DNA from: JBFIHF01 sp964411125
GTDB taxonomy: Bacteria; Myxococcota_A; Bradymonadia; Bradymonadales; Bradymonadaceae
Direction: 5' to 3'
NCBI GenBank assembly: GCA_964411125.1
Contig: CAYPJU010000086.1
Coordinates: 1-25,849 of the forward strand
Length of the DNA: 25,849 nt
The number at the start of each line of letters is the position of its first letter. Position 1 is the stretch's first letter. This document shows positions 1-7,306 of this stretch, in pieces. A program made the translations under genes and the position numbers. Under the pieces are notes generated by a model. The model did not search any database. It was not told the origin of the DNA and was given only the letters and a program-made list of their open reading frames with translations.

Positions 1-54
1 CCGCTAACCGCTAACCGCTAACCGCTAACCGCTAACCGCTAACCGCTAACCGCT
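1..54. repeat. 7-bp tandem repeat (CCGCTAA)n
   Basis: Seven perfect copies of CCGCTAA followed by a partial copy (CCGCT) run from the first base of the window to position 54, so the array may extend beyond it. The unit is not a multiple of three. It stops just before a possible promoter for the gene at 111. It resembles a telomere-type unit only superficially; a simple microsatellite is the plain reading. Confidence 0.95.
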
Positions 55-82
55 GGACGCCGGCCGGGCGGAGCGCTATAGC
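54..82 (+). promoter_or_regulatory. Possible sigma-70 promoter of the gene at 111
   Basis: TGGACG (54-59) and TATAGC (77-82) are separated by 17 bp and resemble -35 and -10 boxes. The -10 box sits inside the palindrome CGCTATAGCG (74-83). Transcription would begin near 89, leaving a leader of about 20 nt. The -35 box shares its first base with the end of the 7-bp repeat. The match is modest and not tested. Confidence 0.3.
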
Positions 83-110
83 GGCATCGTTTCCAGGCCC
101 AGGATGCCCC

Positions 111-1262
111 GTGATTATTCGAACTCTGTTTCTGACGGCGATCTTCTCGCTTCTCTCGATGCCCGCGTTCGCGCAGGGCGACTGGTCGACCAGCCTTCCC
201 ACCGAAACCGTGAGTACGTACCTGTCGGGCGAAGGCCTCAAGGTCATCGTGGTGCCCGCCGGGGCGGACGATTCCACGGCAGCGGCGGGAGCGCTCCGCA
301 AGTCCCTGTCGGGGGCGTCGAACGTGGCGCTGGTGATGGACTCGGCGTCGCTGGGGGACGTGAAGTCGCTGGAGGACCGCGCGATCGTGGGGAAGGTGGA
401 GAACCTGCCGATCGATCTGGTCGGGATCGTCCGCGTCTTCGCCGGTGACGGCGGTTCGACCGCAGTAGTGACGTTCTACGCCAAGGACGGAGCGGCACAC
501 AGCGCGTTCACCGTGTCCGAGGGGAAGACGCTCGAACCCAACGAAGCGGCGTCGGCACCGCTGGCGGGTGAAGGGGTCAGTACGGCAGCTTCCACCGCCG
601 TCGCGTCGTCGACGTCGACCTCGACGAAGAGCCGCGAAGAGGCGATCGACGAGTTCGAGCGTCGGTTCGTGTGGTTCCAGGACTGGGTCACCTACAGCGG
701 CGAGACGGGAGCGTACATGGGGAGTTACGCGGTGCCGCTGAAGGGCAAGTACCGTGAGCCGCTCGAGGGTGCAGAGTTCTACGATGCGATCGACCGCCCT
801 GACCTCGCCGACCAGTACCGCAAGAATGCGCGTTTCAAAACCGCTACGGGCATCCCGGCGGCCTTTCTCTACCTGGGAGGGATCGGTCTTGGGACGTGGG
901 GGCTGGTGCGGGGCATCACGAACGCGCAGGACCGCGAGGAGTACAACGACGTGACCGGCGAGTTCGAGGTGGTGGAGGAAGGTTGCTTCACCTGCGGAAA
1001 CTGGCCGCTGTGGACGGGGATCGGGATGTTTGGTGGCGCCATCGTCCTGAGCATCGTGAACGGCACGGTCGACCTGTGGCCGACGGAGCCCCCCGAATCG
1101 CGGCGGCTTGCCGACGAGTTCAACAAGAAGCTCGCGAAAGAGCTCGGGCTGACCGACATGGGCAACCGCGACTCGCTGCCGATCCAGGACGCCGAGCCCC
1201 AGACCTGGCGCCTCGATATCGACGTCTCGCCGGCGGGTGCCGGGATGAGGCTTCAGTTTTGA
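111..1262 (+). CDS. Exported membrane-associated protein of unknown function (CFTCGNW family, long form)
   Basis: 383 aa from a GTG start; an AGGA precedes it by several bases. Residues 1-22 form a signal peptide ending AFA-QG. Residues about 25-143 form an alpha/beta-looking domain I do not recognise, followed by an Ala/Ser/Thr linker (about 145-173). The C-terminal part (about 175-383) has a FVWFQDW motif (186-192), a hydrophobic segment (247-267), the motif CFTCGNW (292-298), a second hydrophobic segment (300-318), and a C-terminus ending SPAGAGMRLQF with a terminal Phe. This part is clearly paralogous to the protein at 5037-5711, which has the same motifs in the same order. Its stop overlaps the start of the protease gene by 4 nt, so the two are probably co-translated. 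Location is probably the envelope; function is unknown. The two-cysteine CxxC motif could form a disulfide or bind a metal, but that is a guess. Confidence 0.88.
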   Translation: MIIRTLFLTAIFSLLSMPAFAQGDWSTSLPTETVSTYLSGEGLKVIVVPAGADDSTAAAGALRKSLSGASNVALVMDSASLGDVKSLEDRAIVGKVENLPIDLVGIVRVFAGDGGSTAVVTFYAKDGAAHSAFTVSEGKTLEPNEAASAPLAGEGVSTAASTAVASSTSTSTKSREEAIDEFERRFVWFQDWVTYSGETGAYMGSYAVPLKGKYREPLEGAEFYDAIDRPDLADQYRKNARFKTATGIPAAFLYLGGIGLGTWGLVRGITNAQDREEYNDVTGEFEVVEEGCFTCGNWPLWTGIGMFGGAIVLSIVNGTVDLWPTEPPESRRLADEFNKKLAKELGLTDMGNRDSLPIQDAEPQTWRLDIDVSPAGAGMRLQF

Positions 1263-2113
1263 GGTTCCTTCGTCTGGCCAGCCGCGCCGTCGCCGTCCTC
1301 GCGTCGTTCTGCCTGGTGTGCGCGGCGACGCCCCTCCCCGCCGCTGCGCAGGACGCGCTGGGGCAAGTCGAGAAGGCGCAGCAGAAGCTGTTCGAAGAGA
1401 TCGCCCCCGCGGTGGTCCACATCTCGGCGGGGGGCGGGTTCGGCACGGGCTTCTTCGTGTCCGACGACGGGCTGATCCTGACGAACGAACACGTGGTGCA
1501 GAAGGCGAAGACGGTCGAGGTGATCACGCATGACGGCGAGAAGCACCGCGGCACGGTCACGAAGCGGGGTGGATCCGTCGACCTGGCGCTGGTCCGGATC
1601 GACCGGAAGAAAACTCCGGCGCTGCGTCTGATCGATCTGCGGGAGGTCCGTGTCGGAAGCTGGGTCGGGGCGGTTGGCCACGGGTGGGGCGGCATCTGGG
1701 CGTTCACCACCGGCATGGTCTCGAACCTCTATCCGTCGGGCGATGCCCGCCCTCTGTTTCAGACGCAGATTCCGCTCAACCCGGGGAACTCGGGGGGACC
1801 GATCTTCGACCGGCGCGGGCGGGTCGTGGGGGTCGTGACGTGGGGGGTGGAGCAGGCGAACAACATCAACTTCGCGATCACCGCGGAGGTGGCGATGTTC
1901 ACGTTCCCCGAGATTCCGGTGACGTGCGACTGCATGATCGTGACGGCCCCGAAGGGGCAGCCGATCTTCGTGAACGAGAAGATGATCGGAAAGGGCCCGG
2001 GCGTGCTCGTCCACGCGAAACCGGGGGCGAAGTACGAGGTCTTCGTCGTGAAGGGGGGCAAGATGGACAAGCGAAAGGTGGTGTTTCCCAACACCCGGCG
2101 CCTCGATTTCTGA
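1259..2113 (+). CDS. Secreted trypsin-like (S1/HtrA-type) serine protease with PEGA-like C-terminal domain
   Basis: 284 aa from a TTG start whose bases overlap the preceding TGA (TTGA, 4-nt overlap). This start places a normal signal peptide first (residues 1-30, ending PAAA-QD). The protease fold has the triad H78 (TNEHVV), D108 (SVDLALV) and S178 (NPGNSGGP), the usual HtrA/S1C pattern; the oxyanion Gly is present. No PDZ domain follows. Instead residues about 226-284 (APKGQPIFVNEKMIGKGP and onward) look like a PEGA domain, a small beta-sandwich common in myxobacterial surface proteins. The catalytic residues are intact, so it is probably an active periplasmic or surface protease. Translational coupling to the CFTCGNW protein suggests a shared role, perhaps quality control or processing at the envelope; the substrate is unknown. 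Confidence 0.88.
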   Translation: MRFLRLASRAVAVLASFCLVCAATPLPAAAQDALGQVEKAQQKLFEEIAPAVVHISAGGGFGTGFFVSDDGLILTNEHVVQKAKTVEVITHDGEKHRGTVTKRGGSVDLALVRIDRKKTPALRLIDLREVRVGSWVGAVGHGWGGIWAFTTGMVSNLYPSGDARPLFQTQIPLNPGNSGGPIFDRRGRVVGVVTWGVEQANNINFAITAEVAMFTFPEIPVTCDCMIVTAPKGQPIFVNEKMIGKGPGVLVHAKPGAKYEVFVVKGGKMDKRKVVFPNTRRLDF

Positions 2114-2433
2114 CAGATGGGGCGCACCAACCCTGCTGCGGCAGGGCGACCACCCGAGTTCATCCCGGCGGTGCGGACCGAGTCGATCCGATGGATTCGC
2201 GTCAGATTTCGTCGTCTTCGAACGCAGGCGATGCCGGAGGCATCGTCGAGGATCGAAGACACGAAAGATGATGTGAATCCGTCGTGAGCGACGACGGGAG
2301 CAATGCCGGGATGAACTCGCACTAAGAAGAGCTAAGAACCGCATGGTTGAGCCGTGAGCTGCATGCCGTAGGGTTGTTCTTGCGACGTCCCGATGGGGCG
2401 TCGGCTGAATGTCCCGAATGTAGTGAGGTGGCC
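2114..2433. other. 320-bp spacer with several short hairpins
   Basis: I see no convincing gene here. It holds at least four inverted repeats: 2131-2146 (CCCTGC/GCAGGG), 2229-2245 (CGATGCC/GGCATCG, 3-nt loop), 2279-2297 (CCGTCGT/ACGACGG) and 2383-2403 (CGACGTCCC/GGGGCGTCG, with a G-T pair in place of one G-C). None is followed by a run of T, so they are not standard intrinsic terminators. The last lies 30 bp upstream of the metallopeptidase start and would be in its mRNA leader. Confidence 0.5.
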
Positions 2434-4320
2434 ATGAAACGTTGGATGCGCAACAGCGCGCTCGCAGTCGTCGTATTTCTGGTTGGATGCATGGGCTCGC
2501 TCGAGCACGAGCCCGGTCACTTGCAGGTCACCGTCGCACTCTCGGAGGGGGCGCTCGAGGTGGTCGAGACCCGCGCGGTCTCGGTCCCCGAGCACCCTCA
2601 GATCTTCCGCCACGGAATCGAGTGGGTCTTTCGCCCGGCCGACGGCTCCGAACCGCAGGACGGGGTGGTCCCCGATTCCCGCATGGTCCGTAGCGAGTTC
2701 GACGAAGAAGGGAACCCCGATCCTCAGATCGGCTTCTCGCACCACGGCGTCGTTCAGGTGAACGTGCCGTCGACCGCGGGAACCCTGGAACTTCGTGGAG
2801 ACGACGGAACGCTGCTCGGCAGCGTGTCGGTCGATCCCGAGCAGCCTGTGACGCGTCGCTCGTCGCTGTTGCGCGAAGGCGACATTCTCGGCGACGCGGT
2901 CAAGATCGTGAGCCACGGTCCTTCGACGGCCAAGAAGGACATCCTGTTCCTGCCGGAAGGGTACCGGGAGCGAGATTTGGACCAGTTCCGCGCCGACGTC
3001 GCCCGCATCGTGCAGGATCTGTCTCGGACGCCGGGCTACCGCGAGAACTGGGCCGGCTTCAACGTCTGGCGTCAGGACGTTCGATCACGCGATCGCGGCA
3101 TCGGTGGTGCCGCGCCGCGCGACACGGCGTTCTCGCTGTCGCGCGGTGCCACGGGCCTCGACCGCTGTGTCTTCCCCGCCTCGAATGCCGCGCAGCAGGC
3201 GGTGTTGAACCTCGGGAATCGGGTCGGTGCCGACGTGATCGTCATCCTCGCGAACTCGAACTCCCACGGAGGCTGCCAGTCCGGGAAGATCGTCACCTCC
3301 ACGCTGCCGAGCTACGTCTCGGAGGTCGTGGCTCACGAGCTCGCGCACGGCCTGTTCGGTCTGGAGGACGAGTACGACTACGGTTCGTACGGTGAAGACT
3401 GTTACTACGGGGTCAACGTCTCGAGATCGCCGACCAGCCTGCCGTGGGCGGACATGGTGAACACCACGCGCCTGCCGACCCCGACCAGTGCGCGGCGGGG
3501 CACGATCGGCGCGTTCGAAGGGGGCGGCTACTGCGCGCAGGGGCGCTGGCGTCCGACCCACACGTGCATGATGAAGGAGCTCGGCTCGGACCTGTGCCCG
3601 GTCTGCACGCGGCACATCCACCAGACGATGGCGAGCTACTTGGAAGATGGTGACGAGCCGCCCTCTCCGCAGCAACCGCCGGTGGTTCAGCCGCCCGCGG
3701 AGCAGCCGACCGTCGCCGCGCCTACCGGGCTGTCGCCGAACGGCGTGACCGTGCCGTCTGCGGAAGCGGTCCTGACCTGGCCCGCGGTCGCCGGCGCGAC
3801 GTCGTACAAGGCTCGCCTCCAGCGTGAAGTTCGCGGGGGTTGGGAGACGTTCTCGGAGCTCGACCTGACGGAACAGACGATCATCTTGAGTTTGCAGCCG
3901 GAAGGTCGGCGCTACCGTTGGTCGGTCGCCGCGTGCGACGCGAGGTTCTGCAGCTGGTCACAGGTCGCGACGTTCTCGTACGCCGGCGCGACGTCGGGCG
4001 GAGGCTCGAACGGCGGGAGCACGGAGAGTGCCACCCCTCCAGCGACGCCGACGAACCTGAAGCCGAGCGATTCGGGGACGTCGACCGATGGCATCATGAG
4101 CTGGAGCCCCGTAGCGGGCGCGACGCACTACAACTTCAAGATGGTGCACGACGAGAACGGAAACTGGCCACCGTACACCAACACGGAGTCGGTGGGGCTC
4201 GACACGGAAGTGACGGTCGATTTCGACCGCCGCGGGCACTGGTACGCGTTCGCGGTCCAGGCGTGCAACGCCGCGGGGTGCTCGGAATGGACCGCATGGA
4301 GCCGCTTCTACTACCAGTGA
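2434..4320 (+). CDS. M64-family metallopeptidase lipoprotein with two FN3-like domains
   Basis: 628 aa. The ATG at 2434 is chosen over upstream in-frame starts because it follows GAGGTGG and begins a lipoprotein signal (lipobox LVGC, Cys19). Residues about 30-150 form a beta-rich N-terminal domain. The peptidase domain (about 160-410) opens with KKDILFLPEGY (168-178) and carries the zinc site HELAHGLFGLEDEY: H301, E302 (general base), H305 and probably D312. The motif RPTHTCMM, also typical of M64 (IgA peptidase type), follows near position 3550, with a CxxC (CPVC) soon after. A Pro-rich linker leads to two fibronectin-III-like repeats (about 427-520 and 535-628) that share the phrase W-x-PVAGAT. 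The enzyme is expected to be an active lipid-anchored protease on the cell surface or in the periplasm. The FN3 repeats probably bind a partner or glycan. It appears to be a single-gene unit. Confidence 0.9.
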   Translation: MKRWMRNSALAVVVFLVGCMGSLEHEPGHLQVTVALSEGALEVVETRAVSVPEHPQIFRHGIEWVFRPADGSEPQDGVVPDSRMVRSEFDEEGNPDPQIGFSHHGVVQVNVPSTAGTLELRGDDGTLLGSVSVDPEQPVTRRSSLLREGDILGDAVKIVSHGPSTAKKDILFLPEGYRERDLDQFRADVARIVQDLSRTPGYRENWAGFNVWRQDVRSRDRGIGGAAPRDTAFSLSRGATGLDRCVFPASNAAQQAVLNLGNRVGADVIVILANSNSHGGCQSGKIVTSTLPSYVSEVVAHELAHGLFGLEDEYDYGSYGEDCYYGVNVSRSPTSLPWADMVNTTRLPTPTSARRGTIGAFEGGGYCAQGRWRPTHTCMMKELGSDLCPVCTRHIHQTMASYLEDGDEPPSPQQPPVVQPPAEQPTVAAPTGLSPNGVTVPSAEAVLTWPAVAGATSYKARLQREVRGGWETFSELDLTEQTIILSLQPEGRRYRWSVAACDARFCSWSQVATFSYAGATSGGGSNGGSTESATPPATPTNLKPSDSGTSTDGIMSWSPVAGATHYNFKMVHDENGNWPPYTNTESVGLDTEVTVDFDRRGHWYAFAVQACNAAGCSEWTAWSRFYYQ

Positions 4321-4377
4321 TCGCTCGCACGGCCACCCTGGGTCGACCCGGCCACTCCCAACGACAAGAAAGAACAA

Positions 4378-4407
4378 AGCCCCGGCGTCCAGAAGGACGG
4401 CGGGGCT
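4378..4407 (-). terminator. Intrinsic terminator of the cold-shock gene (perhaps bidirectional)
   Basis: A 13-bp stem with one mismatch (AGCCCCGGCGTCC/GGACGGCGGGGCT) closes a 4-nt AGAA loop. Read on the minus strand it is followed by TTTGTTCTTTCTT, a good T tract, and lies 45 bp past the cold-shock stop codon. On the plus strand it is followed only by GATTTGATT, so it may weakly end the metallopeptidase transcript too. Confidence 0.8.
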
Positions 4408-4452
4408 GATTTGATTGGTGCGACTCTCACCCGCCGAGGCGGGGGGAAATCC

Positions 4453-4668
4453 TCAGCGGATTTCCGTCACGTTCGAGGCCTTCGGACCACGCGGTCCCGG
4501 CTCGACGTCGAACTCGACGCGGGCGTCTTCGGCGATCGTCTTGAAGCCCGACTGACCGAGCGCGGAGAAGTGCAAGAAGACATCTTCGCCACCATCGCTA
4601 CGCTCGATGAATCCGAAGCCTTTGTCTTCATTGAACCACTTCACACGACCTTGAACTTTGGTTTCCAT
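4453..4668 (-). CDS. csp: Cold-shock protein (CspA family)
   Basis: 71 aa, the normal length for the family. The ATG at 4668 is preceded by AAGGAAAAGAGA, a good ribosome binding site; an upstream in-frame ATG would add 16 residues foreign to the family. The single cold-shock domain shows GRVKWFNEDKGFGFIE with RNP1 (KGFGFI, 16-21) and RNP2 (VFLHF, 30-34), the RNA and single-stranded DNA contact sites. It ends GPKASNVTEIR, the usual terminal beta strand. The product is a cytoplasmic RNA chaperone. A strong terminator follows, and a long upstream region with inverted repeats may hold a structured 5' leader, as is known for cspA genes. Whether it responds to cold or is constitutive cannot be told from sequence. 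Confidence 0.95.
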   Translation of the reverse strand: METKVQGRVKWFNEDKGFGFIERSDGGEDVFLHFSALGQSGFKTIAEDARVEFDVEPGPRGPKASNVTEIR

Positions 4669-5036
4669 TCTCTTTTCCTTCTGGTGCTTCTTTGTTCTAA
4701 ATCCCCTGTCCGCCAAGATGACGACGCAGAGAGCGATTGCAACGATCCGAACCGTTCGAATCGTCGTCTCTCGGACATGTCAGCCGCTGGGGCTGACCAA
4801 TCTTGTTCAGGCAGAGTACGAAGGCGGGAATTTGCTAGAAACCAGCAGGTCGACGTGCTTGATCAAAAATACGAAACCGATGAATCGGCCTTCCTCGAGA
4901 GCCGTCGATTGTTGCCGACGACCAGGCATAACTATCAGGCCCGATCCGAAAACACAAAGCAGAGAGTCGTTTTTCGTACGACATCCCCGCGACTGCGACG
5001 TTCGCGAGCGAACGACGCGAAAGGTAGACTGAGACC
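4669..5036. other. Divergent 370-bp spacer; possible structured leader of the cold-shock gene
   Basis: No gene is visible. The region is less GC-rich than its surroundings and separates two divergent genes. It has a near-perfect palindrome at 4744-4762 (GATCCGAAC/GTTCGAATC, one mismatch, 1-nt centre) and a 7-bp hairpin at 4779-4797 (GTCAGCC/GGCTGAC, 5-nt loop). Both fall 75-130 bp upstream of the cold-shock start, where a 5' untranslated region would lie. I cannot place the promoter with confidence. Confidence 0.45.
5025..5030 (+). promoter_or_regulatory. Possible -10 box giving a leaderless or very short-leader mRNA
   Basis: TAGACT fits TAnnnT and ends exactly 6 nt before the ATG at 5037. 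A poor -35 candidate (TTCGCG, 5001-5006) lies 18 bp upstream. The same arrangement, a TAnnnT box then 6 nt then ATG, occurs at the gene at 6182. Confidence 0.3.
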
Positions 5037-5711
5037 ATGTTGGAACGTTCGACTCTTCGACTCGCCGTCCTCGCCCTGGGCCTATTCGGCGCGGGATGGG
5101 CGCTGCCGGCGGCGGCCCAGCCGATCGACGAGCAGTCGCTGACTGCACAGGGAGAGTATGCGGCTTCGTACGTCTGGTTCGAAGATTGGGGGCGGACCGA
5201 GCTCGCCGCGGGACGAGGCGCCCGGCCCGAGGCGCTGCAGGGGAGCGAAGGGGTGGCGCTTCGGCCCGACGAGTTCTACGAGCTCGTCGGGAGGCCCGAC
5301 TTCGCGGAGCAGTATCGCCGCCGAAAGACTGCGCGTGAGGCCCTCACGATCACGTACGACGTGGGGTTCGCCGCGACCAGCGTCTTTCTGGCCATCGGGC
5401 TGAGCCAGGGTTCGCAACAGGTCTCGCGGACGAACGAGTTCGACGTCGAGACGGGACGATTCGAGGACCGCAGCAAGTGTTTCACCTGCGGGAACTGGGC
5501 TCTGTGGGCGGCGACCGGCACGTTCAGCCTCTCGGTAGGGACGGCGATCGCGCGCAGCCTCATCCGCCTCTCCCCCACGAGCCCGGCGGAATCTCGGCAG
5601 CTCGCGCGTGTTTACAACGAATCGCTCGCCCGACGGCTCGGGGTGAAACCACCGCCGAACGTCCGGCTCCACCTCGCGCCGACCGGCGCAATGGCGACAT
5701 TCTCGTTCTGA
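5037..5711 (+). CDS. Exported membrane-associated protein of unknown function (CFTCGNW family, short form)
   Basis: 224 aa with a signal peptide (residues 1-28, ending PAAAQP). It lacks the N-terminal domain of the protein at 111-1262 but matches its C-terminal half throughout: YVWFEDW (45-51), EFYELVGRPDFAEQYRR, a hydrophobic segment (about 106-122), NEFDVETGRFED, CFTCGNW (148-154), a second hydrophobic segment (about 155-175), SPAESRQLARVYNESLARRLG, and a C-terminus ending in APTGAMATFSF. The strict conservation of the two cysteines, and of the terminal PxGA...F pattern, suggests a real fold shared by the two. No known family is recognised. An ancestral duplication with gain or loss of the N-terminal domain would explain the pair. 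It appears monocistronic; an AAGG lies about 12 nt upstream of the start. Confidence 0.85.
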   Translation: MLERSTLRLAVLALGLFGAGWALPAAAQPIDEQSLTAQGEYAASYVWFEDWGRTELAAGRGARPEALQGSEGVALRPDEFYELVGRPDFAEQYRRRKTAREALTITYDVGFAATSVFLAIGLSQGSQQVSRTNEFDVETGRFEDRSKCFTCGNWALWAATGTFSLSVGTAIARSLIRLSPTSPAESRQLARVYNESLARRLGVKPPPNVRLHLAPTGAMATFSF

Positions 5712-5931
5712 CGTTCGTCTCGCCCGCGCACGATTTTCGCCGCCGGAGCGGACGACGAAACGGATGCGCCGCTGCTCGCTCGGACGCCTCACCTGCTGCA
5801 TCCGAAGATCCCGTCTCGACCGCATCATACCTCGACCTACGCGTTACGAGCGCGCGGGATTCGGATCTGGCCCGGGTCTTGAAATGGCAGATGGCGAACC
5901 ATACGTCGGCCAGGCCGAAAGCGAGGATGAG

Positions 5932-6141
5932 ATGAGTGACATTTTGAAACGCAACGAAGGCAACATCGACCGTGGACTGCGCGTCGTTCTGGGCGTCGCC
6001 CTGCTCAGCCTGGTCTTCGTCGGGCCGCAGACGCTGTGGGGCCTCGTCGGCCTCGTCCCGTTGCTCACGGGCCTGGTCGGGATGTGCCCGCTCTATCGGC
6101 TGTTCGGGGTGAACACCTGCGGCGCGGAAGGGTGCGCCTGA
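5932..6141 (+). CDS. Small DUF2892 (YgaP transmembrane domain-like) membrane protein
   Basis: 69 aa from an ATG preceded by GAGGA. The sequence opens with KRNEGNIDRGLRVVLGVALL and has two hydrophobic segments (about 15-32 and 34-50) before CPLYRLFGVNTC near the end, the pattern of DUF2892 proteins (R-N-x-G-x-x-DR-x-x-R at the start, G-x-CPLY-x-x-x-G-x-x-TC at the end). In YgaP this unit anchors a rhodanese domain; here it stands alone, as it often does. Location is the inner membrane. The role is unknown; related proteins sit near sulfur or rhodanese genes, but no such gene is nearby. About 220 bp upstream have no recognisable gene. Confidence 0.85.
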   Translation: MSDILKRNEGNIDRGLRVVLGVALLSLVFVGPQTLWGLVGLVPLLTGLVGMCPLYRLFGVNTCGAEGCA

Positions 6142-6146
6142 ACCAG

Positions 6147-6175
6147 TCGACTCGACGATTCGCCTCGGGTAGGCT
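6147..6175 (+). promoter_or_regulatory. Possible promoter with very short leader for the gene at 6182
   Basis: TCGACT (6147-6152) and TAGGCT (6170-6175) are 17 bp apart. The -10 box ends 6 nt before the ATG, so transcription would start at about the start codon. No clear ribosome binding site precedes this gene, which fits a leaderless mRNA. Confidence 0.35.
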
Positions 6176-6181
6176 CGGCGC

Positions 6182-7306
6182 ATGAAACGTGCGCTTCTCA
6201 TCGCCGGTCTCGCTGCGCTCGCGTCTTGCGAGCCACCCGGGCCCCAGGTCGATCCGTCGGAGATCACGACGTACCTCGTCTACGACTACGAGTCGGAGTC
6301 GGGCGAGTACGAGGTCGACCCTCGCGAAATCGAGACGCTGAACGATCCGCGCACGATCGATGGGGACATCGCGTTTCTTCGAGGCGGCGGGAAGGTCGTC
6401 AGCAACGTCCCCGACCCCCAGACGGCGGACGAGTACGAGCGGTCTCTCGTGATCGAAGGGGACTTCGAGCCCTCGGCCGAGTATCTGATCGACGACGGCG
6501 TGGCGATCCCCTACGACTTCGACTCGCAGATGATGGTGACGCTCTATCACCACCTGGAACGCGCGAACGAGTACTTTGGCAGCGTCGGCTTCGAGACGGA
6601 CCGCGTGGGTCGGCTGCCCGTCTACTACTATCCGCAGCTCAGCGTGCTCGGGATCAGCCTCCCGCTCTTCAACGACAACGCGGCGTACGCGTTCACGCTC
6701 GACGCGTTCCTGATCCCGCCGAGGCTCGTGCTGCAGGACGACGTCCCCCTGTCGGCAAACCGCGGCGTGATCGTCCACGAGTACTCGCACGCGGTCTTCA
6801 ACCGGATCGTCAGCGCGGACCGTCGCGCTCCGCTCTTCCTCGTGGAGAACTACCCGCCGAGAGTTCAGAACGAGATCCGTTCGCTCGACGAGGGGCTGGC
6901 GGACCTCTTCGCGGCGCTCGCGGTCGGCGACCCGGACTTCATCTCCTCGTCGATCTCGACGGAGCTGTTCGACATCGACCGGGACCTCACGCGGGTCCGA
7001 CGTTGGGACACCGCTACGCAGGCGGAGGCGCTCGAGTCCCTCGAGGCGCTCGTCCCCAACCCGTACCTGTTGGGGAGCGTCTTCGCCTCGACTCTGTGGG
7101 CGACGCGCGACTTTCTCGACGACGAGACGCTCGCTCGCACCGCGCTCGCGGCGATGCAGCGCATCGAATCCCCTCCTGCGGACTTCGGCGCGGTCGACTT
7201 CTTCAACGCGTTCCTCGTCGAAGTGCCGACAGACCACGTTCGGTCGACGTGCGACCTTTTCGTCGATCGGCTCCCGATCGTCAGCGACGAGCTCGACTGC
7301 CCGTGA
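6182..7306 (+). CDS. Zinc metalloprotease-like lipoprotein (gluzincin pattern)
   Basis: 374 aa with a lipoprotein signal (lipobox LASC, Cys16). The centre holds HEYSH (H199, E200, H203) and, 34 residues later, DEGLADLFAAL with E237 and D241. HExxH followed by a downstream E-x-x-x-D is the zinc site of gluzincins such as the thermolysin group, so the protein is probably an active zinc peptidase. The rest, for example YHHLERANEYFGSVGF before it and a region with LLGSVFASTLWATRDFL after it, matches the way thermolysin-like folds frame the site, although I cannot assign a named family. It is anchored in the envelope. The last 4 nt overlap the next gene (GTGA). It is the third secreted protease in the first 7.3 kb. 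Confidence 0.85.
   Translation: MKRALLIAGLAALASCEPPGPQVDPSEITTYLVYDYESESGEYEVDPREIETLNDPRTIDGDIAFLRGGGKVVSNVPDPQTADEYERSLVIEGDFEPSAEYLIDDGVAIPYDFDSQMMVTLYHHLERANEYFGSVGFETDRVGRLPVYYYPQLSVLGISLPLFNDNAAYAFTLDAFLIPPRLVLQDDVPLSANRGVIVHEYSHAVFNRIVSADRRAPLFLVENYPPRVQNEIRSLDEGLADLFAALAVGDPDFISSSISTELFDIDRDLTRVRRWDTATQAEALESLEALVPNPYLLGSVFASTLWATRDFLDDETLARTALAAMQRIESPPADFGAVDFFNAFLVEVPTDHVRSTCDLFVDRLPIVSDELDCP

Noticed and set aside
1..54. Telomere of a linear replicon
   Set aside because: The heptamer only resembles eukaryotic telomere units; the bacterial gene content and the lack of terminal structure favour a microsatellite at an assembly edge.
5712..5931. Small gene upstream of the DUF2892 protein
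   Set aside because: The frame that extends upstream has no ribosome binding site and no family resemblance; the DUF2892 start at 5932 is well supported.
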